From: Treponema_I sp045599005
GTDB lineage: Bacteria; Spirochaetota; Spirochaetia; Treponematales; Treponemataceae
Direction of reading: 5' to 3'
DNA length: 64,000 bases
NCBI GenBank assembly: GCA_045599005.1
Contig: JAZRVF010000012.1
Coordinates: 62,001-126,000 of the forward strand
Part shown: piece after piece, positions 49,831 through 58,588 of the stretch
How the letters are laid out: each line of letters starts with the position of its first letter
Numbering within the stretch: the first letter of the stretch is position 1
Position numbers and translations under genes: made by a program
The notes under the pieces: model-generated
What the model saw: the letters and a program-made list of their open reading frames with translations, nothing else
Told to the model about the DNA's origin: nothing
Database searches by the model: none

Positions 49831-52278
49831 ATGGGAAAAAAACTTGATTCATCAGCTTTATCACAGAAAGACAAAATCAATCTGGTATCTGGCGTAGGAA
49901 TGTGGCATACAGACAGCTGCGGCGGAAAAATTCCTTCAATTCATCTGTCTGACGGACCTCACGGTCTCAGGGCACAGTCAGAGGATGCAACCCGCAATAA
50001 TGACAGCATTCCGGCCACATGTTTTCCCACGGCATCGGCTTCTGCCTGCACATGGGATCCGGAACTCATAGCAAAGATGGCAGCAGGAATCGCGCAGGAA
50101 GCAATCGCACAGAATGTCTCGGTTGTTCTGGGGCCTGGAATCAACATAAAACGCTCACCTCTCTGCGGCCGCAACTTTGAATATTACTCAGAAGACCCGC
50201 TTCTGGCAGGCACACTGGGAGCCGCTTTCATCAATGCGATGCAGGCTCTTGGAGTGGGAACCTCGCTGAAACACTTTGCAGGCAACAGTCAGGAAACCCG
50301 CCGAATGACTGCAAACAGTCAGATTGACGAACGGGCTCTGCGGGAAATATACCTTGCCGCCTTTGAACAGTGCGTAAAACAGGCACAGCCTGCCACAATC
50401 ATGGCTTCCTACAACAGACTGAACGGAATTCATGCCTGCGAGAACAGAACACTTCTTACAGAAATTCTCCGTGATGAATGGGGATTCAAAGGTGCTGTGA
50501 TCTCTGACTGGGGTGCATGCAGTGATCTGCCCGCCAGCATTCTTGCCGGAACCGATCTTGAAATGCCCCAGAGCATTCCTGAGCACAAAATGGCTCTAGC
50601 AAAAACTCTTTCGGACGGATCCGCTGATTCTGCCGAAATGATGAAAGCATTGGACCGCGCTTCCGGGAAAATTCTGAATCTTGTCTCTACCTACGGAGCC
50701 CACAACCGCAGCACGGAAACTGTCGAAAAAGCCCGTTCACTTGTGCAGAGCGGCATCAACTATGACACAGCCCTTGAGGTTGCCCGCAGTTCCGGTGTTC
50801 TGCTGAAAAACAATGGGATTCTGCCTCTTTCCGGTGGCAGAAGGATTCTTATTGTAGGACATCTGGCTGAGAAAATGCGTTTTCAGGGCGGAGGAAGCAG
50901 CCACATAACTACAGTTCCAAGACCGAATGCCATAGAATGCCTTGAAAGAATCAACAGAGAAGAGAACAGAGGCTTTCAGATTGATTACAGGCAGGGGTAT
51001 CATGCCGATTCCTACCGAAGTGACGGAACACTGGAAAAGGAAGCGCTTGAGGCGGCAAAGAACGCAGACATAGTCCTGTTTTTCGGCGGTCTTACCGATC
51101 TTGCGGAAGGAGAAGGTTTTGACCGAAGGACTTTTGATCTTCCACAGAACCAGCTTTCCCTTGCAGAAAAACTTGCGGCAACTGACAGACCGATGGTTTT
51201 CGTATCCTTCAGCGGATCGCCTTACAGCATTCCTTTCTTTGACAGACTGGATGCCATGCTTCACATGTATCTTTCCGGTGAGGCGGTCGGTCAGGCCACA
51301 GCTGATCTTCTGTTCGGAAAAAGTGTTCCCTGCGGAAGACTTTCCGAAACCTGGCCACTGAAACTTGATGACACTCCCTGTGCAGAGACCTTCGGCAGAG
51401 AAACTGATGACGTTGAGTATCAGGAAAGTCTTTATACCGGTTACCGTTATTACACAACTTTCGGTGTTCCAGTGCGGTTTCCTTTCGGATTCGGCCTTTC
51501 CTACACGGATTTCGCTTATTCCGGCATGACCTGCATTGAAGCGCCTGCAGACTCCTCCGCCTTTGTCAATGTATCGCTCACTGTTGAGAACACAGGCTCT
51601 CTGGCAGCGGATCACGTGGTTCAGATTTATGTGGACAATCCTGCTGCCTCATACCGGCGGCCGAAGCGGGAACTGCGTGGATTCACAAAGATCCGGCTTG
51701 ATCCTGGTGAAAAAAAGCAGGTTACGGTTCCCCTCACTGAACGGGCTTTCTCCATTTTTGACGAGGATCAGAGACGTTTCACAGTGATTTCCGGAGAATA
51801 CACAATTGTCGCAGCACCTCACGCCGCCGCAGCTGACCCAGTCTCTTCAGGAGCCGGTCTTGTATCAGTGTCATTCACGGTCTCAGAAGACAAGGGAATA
51901 GTCTGTACAAAAAAAGAGGATTTTTCAGTGAATCACCAGTCCTTTCTTCGGATTTACAACAGACCGCTCAGCAGCTTTGACAAAGTTTCCCGCGGATCAT
52001 ATTCCACAAAGAATTCACTGGCCCAGCTTGCAAAGGCATGTCTCCTGGGGAAAATCGTTCTTGCTGTTGCCCGAAAAGAAGCATACAGAATGTTTCCGGA
52101 CACCCCGAAAGATGATCCGGAAGTGCTCATGACAATCGAAGGTCTTACAGGTGGAACACTTGATGCAGTGATGGGACAGAGCGGCGGTGCACTCCCCTTT
52201 TCACTTGGAAACGCGGTGGTTCAGGCAGCCAACGGACATCCTGTCAAAGCCTTGAAATCACTTTTGGGAAAACCATGA
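49831..52278 (+). CDS. GH3 beta-glucosidase-like glycoside hydrolase
   Basis: 815 residues, no signal peptide. N-terminal GH3 barrel (GGKIPSIHLSDGPHGLR, NFEYYSEDPLLAG, SLKHFAGNSQE) with the nucleophile in GAVISDWGA. Then the (alpha/beta)6 domain (GGRRILIVGHLAEKMRFQGG), a fibronectin-III-like domain (about 590-690) and an extra C-terminal tail of about 120 residues. It probably cleaves short cello- or xylo-oligosaccharides in the cytoplasm. Start as fixed by the promoter; an in-frame ATG at 49765 precedes it. Confidence 0.9.
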   Translation: MGKKLDSSALSQKDKINLVSGVGMWHTDSCGGKIPSIHLSDGPHGLRAQSEDATRNNDSIPATCFPTASASACTWDPELIAKMAAGIAQEAIAQNVSVVLGPGINIKRSPLCGRNFEYYSEDPLLAGTLGAAFINAMQALGVGTSLKHFAGNSQETRRMTANSQIDERALREIYLAAFEQCVKQAQPATIMASYNRLNGIHACENRTLLTEILRDEWGFKGAVISDWGACSDLPASILAGTDLEMPQSIPEHKMALAKTLSDGSADSAEMMKALDRASGKILNLVSTYGAHNRSTETVEKARSLVQSGINYDTALEVARSSGVLLKNNGILPLSGGRRILIVGHLAEKMRFQGGGSSHITTVPRPNAIECLERINREENRGFQIDYRQGYHADSYRSDGTLEKEALEAAKNADIVLFFGGLTDLAEGEGFDRRTFDLPQNQLSLAEKLAATDRPMVFVSFSGSPYSIPFFDRLDAMLHMYLSGEAVGQATADLLFGKSVPCGRLSETWPLKLDDTPCAETFGRETDDVEYQESLYTGYRYYTTFGVPVRFPFGFGLSYTDFAYSGMTCIEAPADSSAFVNVSLTVENTGSLAADHVVQIYVDNPAASYRRPKRELRGFTKIRLDPGEKKQVTVPLTERAFSIFDEDQRRFTVISGEYTIVAAPHAAAADPVSSGAGLVSVSFTVSEDKGIVCTKKEDFSVNHQSFLRIYNRPLSSFDKVSRGSYSTKNSLAQLAKACLLGKIVLAVARKEAYRMFPDTPKDDPEVLMTIEGLTGGTLDAVMGQSGGALPFSLGNAVVQAANGHPVKALKSLLGKP

Positions 52279-52289
52279 GAACACAATAC

Positions 52290-52314
52290 GGATTTTTACT
52301 GTATATGAAAATCC
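52290..52314 (+). other. Small hairpin between the GH3 gene and ppdK
   Basis: GGATTTT/AAAATCC stem with an 11-base loop, 12 bases after the GH3 stop and about 80 before the ppdK ATG. No T tail, so it is not a typical terminator. Confidence 0.35.
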
Positions 52315-52393
52315 AAATTTGTGTGTTAGACTGTAAAGGAACACAGCAATGAAAAATCAGTACGGAAAAGTACAAGAAAAGAAGGAGCTTTTT

Positions 52394-55033
52394 ATGGCAA
52401 AAAAATGGGTCTACCTGTTTACCGAAGGAAACGCAAACATGCGCGAACTCCTTGGCGGTAAAGGCGCAAATCTTGCTGAAATGACCAACATCGGACTTCC
52501 CGTCCCCCAGGGCTTTACCATCACGACAGAAGCCTGTACACAGTATTACGAAGACGGACGTCAGATCAGCGACGAAATCATGACACAGATCATGGAATAC
52601 GTTGCAAAAATTGAAGAAATCAATGGAAAGAAATTCGGTGACCTGAAGAATCCGCTTCTGGTCTCTGTACGTTCAGGTGCCCGCGCCTCAATGCCCGGTA
52701 TGATGGACACAATCCTCAATCTTGGTCTTAATGATGATGTTGTTGCCGCAATGATCGCCGGTAACCCGGACCCGAAATTCGAACGCTTCGTCTATGACTC
52801 CTACCGCCGGTTCATCCAGATGTTCTCAGACGTTGTTATGGAAGTCGGAAAAAAATACTTTGAGCAGCTGATTGACAGAATGAAGGCAAAGAAAGGTGTT
52901 TCTTTCGATATTGACCTTACAGCCGCAGATCTTAAGGAACTGGCAGAACAGTTCAAAGCCGAGTACAGAAACCAGCTGGGAACAGACTTCCCCTCAGATC
53001 CTGTTGTCCAGCTTAAGGAAGCTGTCAAAGCTGTTTTCCGTTCATGGGACAACCCGCGCGCAAACGTTTACCGCCGCGACAACGATATTCCCTATTCATG
53101 GGGAACAGCCGTCACTGTTATGCCCATGGTTTTCGGAAACCTGAACGACAATTCCGGAACAGGTGTTGCATTCACTCGTGACCCTGCAACAGGCGAGAAA
53201 AAACTCATGGGAGAATTCCTTAACAATGCACAGGGCGAGGACGTTGTTGCCGGTGTACGTACTCCTATGCCGATTGCCAGCATGGAAGAAAAATTTCCCC
53301 AGGCTTATGCCGAATTCATCCAGGTCTGCAAAAATCTGGAAAACCATTACCATGACATGCAGGACATGGAATTCACCGTTGAGAACGGAAAACTTTACAT
53401 GCTCCAGTGCCGCAACGGAAAACGCACCGCACAGGCTGCTCTCAAGATCGCATGTGACCTTGTTGATGAAGGAATGAAGACAGAAGCAGAAGCAGTCGCA
53501 ATGATTGATCCACGCAACCTGGACACACTGCTTCATCCCCAGTTCGCACCCCATGCACTGGTAAAGGCCGTTCCGCTGGGAAAAGGTCTCGGAGCCTCTC
53601 CGGGAGCTGCATGCGGAAAAGTTGTCTTTACGGCAGAGGATGCGGAAAACTGGAATGCACGTGGTGAGAAAGTCGTTCTTGTACGTCTTGAGACTTCTCC
53701 TGAAGACATCACCGGTATGAAAGCCGCACAGGGTATCCTTACAGTACGCGGAGGTATGACAAGTCATGCAGCCGTTGTTGCCCGCGGTATGGGTGAATGC
53801 TGTGTCTCAGGATGCGGAGACATCGTGATTGATGAGGAAAACAAACGCTTTACACTGGGCGGAAAAACTTTCAACGAAGGTGATCCCATCTCAATTGACG
53901 GAACAACCGGTAACATTTACGAAGGAATCATTCCTACAGTTGACGCAACAATCGCAGGTGAGTTCGGCCGCATCATGTCATGGGCAGACAAATACCGCAC
54001 CATGAAAGTCCGTACCAATGCAGACACACCCCGTGATGCGAAGAAAGCACGCGAACTTGGTGCCGAAGGAATCGGTCTCTGCCGCACAGAGCACATGTTC
54101 TTTGACGAAGACCGCATTGCCGCTTTCCGTGAGATGATCTGCTCAAGCACACCGGAAGAACGCGAGATTGCACTGAACAAGATTCTGCCCTTCCAGCAGA
54201 ACGACTTTGAGCAGCTTTATGAATCAATGGCAGGCGCACCTGTGACAATCCGCTTCCTGGACCCGCCGCTCCACGAATTCGTACCTACAGAGGATGCAGA
54301 CATCCGTCATCTGGCAGAAGTCCAGGGCAAGACAGTGGAACAGATCCGCACCATCATTGAAAGCCTCAAGGAATTCAACCCCATGATGGGACACCGCGGA
54401 AGCCGTCTTGCAGTTACTTATCCTGAGATCGCACGCATGCAGACAAAGGCCGTAATCCGTGCCGCAATCAAAGTTCTCCGCGAACATCCGGACTGGAACC
54501 TGGTTCCCGAAATCATGATTCCTCTCATCTGTGAAAAGAAAGAGCTGGTTTACATCAAGAAAGTTGTTGTTGAGACAGCTGACGCAGAGATCAAAGCTGC
54601 AAAGAGCAAGCTTAAATATCAGGTGGGAACGATGATCGAGATCCCCCGTGCCGCACTTCTGGCTGATGAGATTGCGGAAGACACTGATTTCTTCTGCTTC
54701 GGAACCAACGACCTTACTCAGATGACTTACGGATTCTCCCGCGATGATGCAGGTAAGTTCCTCACTTCCTATTATCAGAGCAAGATTTTCGAGAACGACC
54801 CCTTTGCAAAGCTTGACCGCAACGGTGTAGGAAAACTGATGACAATGGCCATCGACCTCGGTAAGCCGGTGAACCCGAATCTTCACGTAGGTATCTGCGG
54901 TGAACACGGAGGAGATCCTTCTTCCGTGGAATTCTGCAACGCAATCGGTCTTGATTACGTAAGCTGTTCACCTTTCCGCGTTCCGATCGCCCGCCTTGCC
55001 GCTGCACAGGCCGCTATCGCGCAGGCAAAATAA
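52394..55033 (+). CDS. ppdK: Pyruvate, phosphate dikinase
   Basis: 879 residues. ATP-grasp domain (GGKGANLAEMTNIGLPVPQG), swivelling domain with the phosphohistidine in GGMTSHAAVVARG (H458), and a PEP/pyruvate barrel with GICGEHGGDP (C835). It interconverts PEP and pyruvate using pyrophosphate and phosphate, the energy-saving route of many anaerobes and treponemes. ATG 52394 has AAGGAG 6 bases upstream; an earlier in-frame ATG at 52349 lacks such a site. Confidence 0.97.
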   Translation: MAKKWVYLFTEGNANMRELLGGKGANLAEMTNIGLPVPQGFTITTEACTQYYEDGRQISDEIMTQIMEYVAKIEEINGKKFGDLKNPLLVSVRSGARASMPGMMDTILNLGLNDDVVAAMIAGNPDPKFERFVYDSYRRFIQMFSDVVMEVGKKYFEQLIDRMKAKKGVSFDIDLTAADLKELAEQFKAEYRNQLGTDFPSDPVVQLKEAVKAVFRSWDNPRANVYRRDNDIPYSWGTAVTVMPMVFGNLNDNSGTGVAFTRDPATGEKKLMGEFLNNAQGEDVVAGVRTPMPIASMEEKFPQAYAEFIQVCKNLENHYHDMQDMEFTVENGKLYMLQCRNGKRTAQAALKIACDLVDEGMKTEAEAVAMIDPRNLDTLLHPQFAPHALVKAVPLGKGLGASPGAACGKVVFTAEDAENWNARGEKVVLVRLETSPEDITGMKAAQGILTVRGGMTSHAAVVARGMGECCVSGCGDIVIDEENKRFTLGGKTFNEGDPISIDGTTGNIYEGIIPTVDATIAGEFGRIMSWADKYRTMKVRTNADTPRDAKKARELGAEGIGLCRTEHMFFDEDRIAAFREMICSSTPEEREIALNKILPFQQNDFEQLYESMAGAPVTIRFLDPPLHEFVPTEDADIRHLAEVQGKTVEQIRTIIESLKEFNPMMGHRGSRLAVTYPEIARMQTKAVIRAAIKVLREHPDWNLVPEIMIPLICEKKELVYIKKVVVETADAEIKAAKSKLKYQVGTMIEIPRAALLADEIAEDTDFFCFGTNDLTQMTYGFSRDDAGKFLTSYYQSKIFENDPFAKLDRNGVGKLMTMAIDLGKPVNPNLHVGICGEHGGDPSSVEFCNAIGLDYVSCSPFRVPIARLAAAQAAIAQAK

Positions 55034-55038
55034 CAGAG

Positions 55039-55121
55039 GGTGCCCCCAGAACACAGTTCCGTCATTCAACGGGGGGCTGTGCGGTTCCAGCCGTCCAGCC
55101 TGACCTTCCCCTGCGGGGCAC
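55039..55121. other. GC-rich foldable region after ppdK
   Basis: GTGCCCC (55041-55047) pairs with GGGGCAC (55115-55121) over a loop with a GGCTG/CAGCC hairpin. It starts 6 bases after the ppdK stop. It may be an untypical terminator or a small structured RNA on either strand. No known family could be recognised. Confidence 0.35.
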
Positions 55122-55134
55122 TTTCTCAATCTTC

Positions 55135-55163
55135 TTGCAACACTCATTTATTGTGCATATAAT
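55135..55163 (+). promoter_or_regulatory. alaS promoter, leaderless type
   Basis: TTGCAA, 17 bases, TATAAT, 8 bases, ATG at 55172. Confidence 0.6.
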
Positions 55164-55171
55164 AAAACATT

Positions 55172-56968
55172 ATGACTGCTAACGAATTACGTTCAAAATA
55201 CATTGCCTTCTTCAAAAGCAAAGGCCATGCAGAGATTTCAGGTCAATCACTTATTCCTGAAAATGATCCTTCCGTTCTTTTCACAACTGCCGGAATGCAT
55301 CCCCTTGTTCCCTATCTTCTCGGTGAGAAACACCCTGCCGGAACACGCCTTACTGACTACCAGAAATGTGTCCGCACAGGTGATATTGATGAAGTAGGAG
55401 ATCCCAGCCACCTTACCTGTTTTGAGATGCTTGGAAACTGGTCTCTGGGAGATTACTTCAAGAAAGAATCAATCGCTTTCAGTTACGAATTCCTGACCAG
55501 CAAAGACTGGCTTGCACTGGATCCTAAAAAGATTTCCGTTACCGTTTTTGCCGGTGACGAAAACGCACCCCGTGATGAAGAAGCTGCCGGCTACTGGAAA
55601 GAAGTCGGTATGCCCGAAGATAAAATTGCATACCTTCCTGCCAGCGACAACTGGTGGGCAGCGGGTCCTACAGGTCCATGCGGTCCTGACACAGAGATCT
55701 TCTACTGGGTCGGGGAAGGAATGCCTCCTGTCGGTTCAAACAAAGGCACAGACAGCGCCAACTGGATGGAAATCTGGAACAACGTTTTCATGCAGTTTGA
55801 ACGCAAGGATGAAAAAACACTGGTTCCTCTTCCAAAACAGAATGTTGACACCGGAATGGGTCTGGAACGCACAAACTGTATCCTTCAGGGAAAAACTTCC
55901 GTTTATCTCACAGAAGTTTTCATGCCGATCATCAACACAATTGAAAAACTTGCCGGCTACACATATGGAACAGACGAAGCAAAAGACCGCAGCGTGCGCA
56001 TTATCGCCGATCACTCCCGTTCTTCAGTGTTCATTCTGGGCGACCAGAAAGGCGTAAGCCCGTCAAACATCGGTGCCGGTTACGTTCTGCGCCGCCTTAT
56101 CCGCCGTGCTGTCCGCGAAGGAATGAAACTTGGTATCGATAAAGATTTCCTGGCAGAAATTGCCGGCACAGTCATCAGCAACTTCTGCAACGCATATCCT
56201 GAACTTGAGCAGAACGCCCAGAAGGTCAAGTCAGAACTGACCCAGGAAGAGCAGAAGTTCCGAGAAGCACTGAAAAACGGTGAGAAAGAATTCCAGCGTC
56301 TGCTGCCTAACCTGCTCAAGAACCCGAAAAAAGAGATAAGCGGAAAAATTGCGTTCCGTCTTTTCGACACATTCGGCTATCCCCTGGAGCTTACACAGGA
56401 ACTTGCGGCAGAAAACGGATTCACAGTTGATGTTGAAGGCTTCAAGGAAGCTGAGATCAAACATAAAGAAGCCTCTAAAACAGCCGAAGCCGGTGCTGCC
56501 AAAGGCGGTCTTGCAGAGCAGAGTGAGATTGCAACAAAATATCATACCGCTACCCATCTTCTGCAGCAGGCGCTCATCAATATTCTTGGTGACCAGGTTG
56601 CTCAGAAAGGCTCTAACATCAACAACGAACGTATGCGTTTTGACTTTACTTTCGAGCGCCCCATGACTCCCGAAGAGATCAGGCAGGCAGAAGACATTGT
56701 AAACGAACAGATCAAGAAAGACCTGCCTGTTACAATGGAAGTTATGTCTCTTGAAAAAGCCAGAGAAGAAGGTGCCCGTGCACTTTTCACAAACAAATAT
56801 GGCGAGGATGTAAAAGTTTACACAATCGGAACAAAAGACGACTGGTTCAGCAAAGAAGTCTGCGGTGGTCCTCACGTTGAACGGACAGGACTCATCGGAC
56901 ACTTCAAGATTACAAAAGAGCAGTCATCTTCTGCCGGTGTCCGCCGCATTCGTGCAGTTATTGAATAA
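55172..56968 (+). CDS. alaS: Alanyl-tRNA synthetase, short spirochaete form
   Basis: 598 residues. Class II catalytic core (LFTTAGMHPLVPYL, TGDIDEVGDPSHLTCFEM), tRNA recognition helices, then the editing domain with HTATH (H458, H462) and CGGPH (C564, H568). The DHHA1/C-Ala arm found in most bacterial enzymes (about 870 residues) is absent. Short forms are known in Borrelia and Treponema, so this is not a truncation. There is no ribosome site; the promoter ends 8 bases before the ATG. Confidence 0.96.
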   Translation: MTANELRSKYIAFFKSKGHAEISGQSLIPENDPSVLFTTAGMHPLVPYLLGEKHPAGTRLTDYQKCVRTGDIDEVGDPSHLTCFEMLGNWSLGDYFKKESIAFSYEFLTSKDWLALDPKKISVTVFAGDENAPRDEEAAGYWKEVGMPEDKIAYLPASDNWWAAGPTGPCGPDTEIFYWVGEGMPPVGSNKGTDSANWMEIWNNVFMQFERKDEKTLVPLPKQNVDTGMGLERTNCILQGKTSVYLTEVFMPIINTIEKLAGYTYGTDEAKDRSVRIIADHSRSSVFILGDQKGVSPSNIGAGYVLRRLIRRAVREGMKLGIDKDFLAEIAGTVISNFCNAYPELEQNAQKVKSELTQEEQKFREALKNGEKEFQRLLPNLLKNPKKEISGKIAFRLFDTFGYPLELTQELAAENGFTVDVEGFKEAEIKHKEASKTAEAGAAKGGLAEQSEIATKYHTATHLLQQALINILGDQVAQKGSNINNERMRFDFTFERPMTPEEIRQAEDIVNEQIKKDLPVTMEVMSLEKAREEGARALFTNKYGEDVKVYTIGTKDDWFSKEVCGGPHVERTGLIGHFKITKEQSSSAGVRRIRAVIE

Positions 56969-57001
56969 TTGCTCAATTTTGCCGAAAAATTGTAACGAAA
57001 T

Positions 57002-57039
57002 GCAATAAGTGCTGTTTTCTTTTTTACAGCGCTTATTGC
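57002..57039 (+). other. 13-bp hairpin after alaS
   Basis: GCAATAAGTGCTG pairs with CAGCGCTTATTGC (one G-T pair) over a T-rich 12-base loop. No T tail follows. It may end alaS transcripts, or protect or attenuate the downstream foldase mRNA. Confidence 0.5.
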
Positions 57040-57072
57040 TGAAAACACATGAATAACAAGGATGATTTTTGT

Positions 57073-58161
57073 ATGAAACGGATTCTCTCCATCTGTTTAT
57101 TGCTTGTTCTGGCAACAGCCGCCCTTTTTGCCCAGGCAGATCTTCAGCCTCTGGCAACTGTAAAAATCGCCAGCAAAGCAGAATCAATCACACTTAAAAA
57201 CCTGAAGGCCCGCTGCGAAAGTTACAAAAAGCAGACAGGTCTTACAACATTTACAATTCAGCAGAAACAGGAAATTCTCGACAGTCTGATCAATGAGAAA
57301 CTCTTTGTCCAGGCCGGAAACAAAATGGGAATTGTCCTTACTGACAAACAGGTTGATGAACTGTTCCTTTCAAGCATCGCCAATATTGTGGGCACAACAG
57401 TCACACTGTCCCAGTTTGCACAGCTTGTTCAGCAGCAGGCCGGAATGACACTGGAAGAATTCTTCCAGAGCCAGATGGCAATGAGTGTTGATGAATACAA
57501 ACAGTACATGAAGAACAACTACATTGCACAGCAGTATGTTATCGCGAAACGCAGCGATGAAATTTCCAAGCTGAGTGCAACTGATTCTGAGATCCGGTCT
57601 TATTACGAGATGAACAAAGCTTCTTTTGTACAGAGCGATATTCTTCAGCTGACTCTGGTTGTTGTTCCCAAAAACAACAACGCTTCTGAAGCTCTTACAA
57701 AAATCCGGACACTGTACAATGATTTTACCAGCGGCAAAAAATCTTTCAGCCAGATGAAGATCGAAATGCAGCAAGCAGATGCCGGATTCCAGGTCGGAGA
57801 CATGTATATCAGCAAGAATCAGGATGCAGCCACCGAACTTGGTCTTGATTACGCTTCACTGCTTCAGCTTTTTCAGAATAACATCGGCTTTGTTTCAGAA
57901 ATCATCAATGAAGACACGAACTACCAGTTCTATCAGATTACAGACAAGACTGCCGCAAAGATTCTTGGTCTCAGTGACCTGGTACAGCCCGGAACGACAA
58001 CCACACTTTATGAATACATCCGTGCAAGTCTGACAGCACAGAAACAGTCTGCTTATCTTGCAACTGCAATTGAAGAAATCTCTGCTGAACTCCGTACCCC
58101 TGAGAATTATCAGATGCTCAAAACCGGTTCTGCACTGGAAAAACTTCTGGAAGGCTGGTAA
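57073..58161 (+). CDS. SurA/PpiC-like periplasmic foldase
   Basis: 362 residues. Signal peptide (SICLLLVLATAALFAQ), then a SurA_N-type helical chaperone domain (QKQEILDSLINEKLFVQAGN, TDKQVDELF). The C-terminal half is parvulin-like but poorly conserved (TDSEIRSYYEMNKASFVQSD; FVSEIINEDTNYQFYQITD), so it may be chaperone only. Likely assists outer-membrane protein folding. The start at MKRILS is preferred over an ATG 24 bases upstream because it begins a normal signal peptide; AAGGA lies 11 bases before it. nusB follows after 2 bases. Confidence 0.82.
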   Translation: MKRILSICLLLVLATAALFAQADLQPLATVKIASKAESITLKNLKARCESYKKQTGLTTFTIQQKQEILDSLINEKLFVQAGNKMGIVLTDKQVDELFLSSIANIVGTTVTLSQFAQLVQQQAGMTLEEFFQSQMAMSVDEYKQYMKNNYIAQQYVIAKRSDEISKLSATDSEIRSYYEMNKASFVQSDILQLTLVVVPKNNNASEALTKIRTLYNDFTSGKKSFSQMKIEMQQADAGFQVGDMYISKNQDAATELGLDYASLLQLFQNNIGFVSEIINEDTNYQFYQITDKTAAKILGLSDLVQPGTTTTLYEYIRASLTAQKQSAYLATAIEEISAELRTPENYQMLKTGSALEKLLEGW

Positions 58162-58163
58162 TA

Positions 58164-58583
58164 ATGGCTCGCAGAAAACCAAGAATTCTTGCATTCCAGG
58201 CTCTCTACTCCTGGGATGTAGGTGGAATTGACACTGAAACTCTTCTGAAATTTGAATGGATTGATCCCGCCACACTGGAACGTCTTGATGATTCAGATCT
58301 GACTTTCTCCCGTCTTCTGATTACCGGGACACTGGAAAACATTGAAAAAATCGATGAACTGATCAAAGCTCATCTGACAAACTGGGATTTTGACCGCATC
58401 AGTAAAGTTGACCTTGCTATTCTGCGTATCAGCGTTTATCCGCTGCTTTTTCCGCAGGCTGATATATTGCCGACTTTCGTAATTGATGAAGCCATCGAAA
58501 TCTCCAAAGAATATAGTGCTGATGATTCATTCAAATTCATCAACGCAGTTCTGGACAACATCAATAAGGACTTAAAGAAATAA
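58164..58583 (+). CDS. nusB: Transcription antitermination factor NusB
   Basis: 139 residues, all-helical NusB fold. RRKPRILAFQALYSWDVGG at the start is the typical RNA-binding N-terminus; LRISVYPLLF and VIDEAIEISKEYSADDSFKFINAVLD are the C-terminal signature. It binds boxA RNA with S10 in rRNA antitermination. It starts 2 bases after the foldase gene, so translation is probably coupled. The TPR gene follows after 5 bases. Confidence 0.95.
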   Translation: MARRKPRILAFQALYSWDVGGIDTETLLKFEWIDPATLERLDDSDLTFSRLLITGTLENIEKIDELIKAHLTNWDFDRISKVDLAILRISVYPLLFPQADILPTFVIDEAIEISKEYSADDSFKFINAVLDNINKDLKK

Positions 58584-58588
58584 AAAAT

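Noticed and set aside
55039..55121. SRP (4.5S) RNA on the minus strand
   Set aside because: GGTCAGG and a GGAA are present, but the conserved tetraloop with its flanking symmetric loop is not in the right order or spacing.
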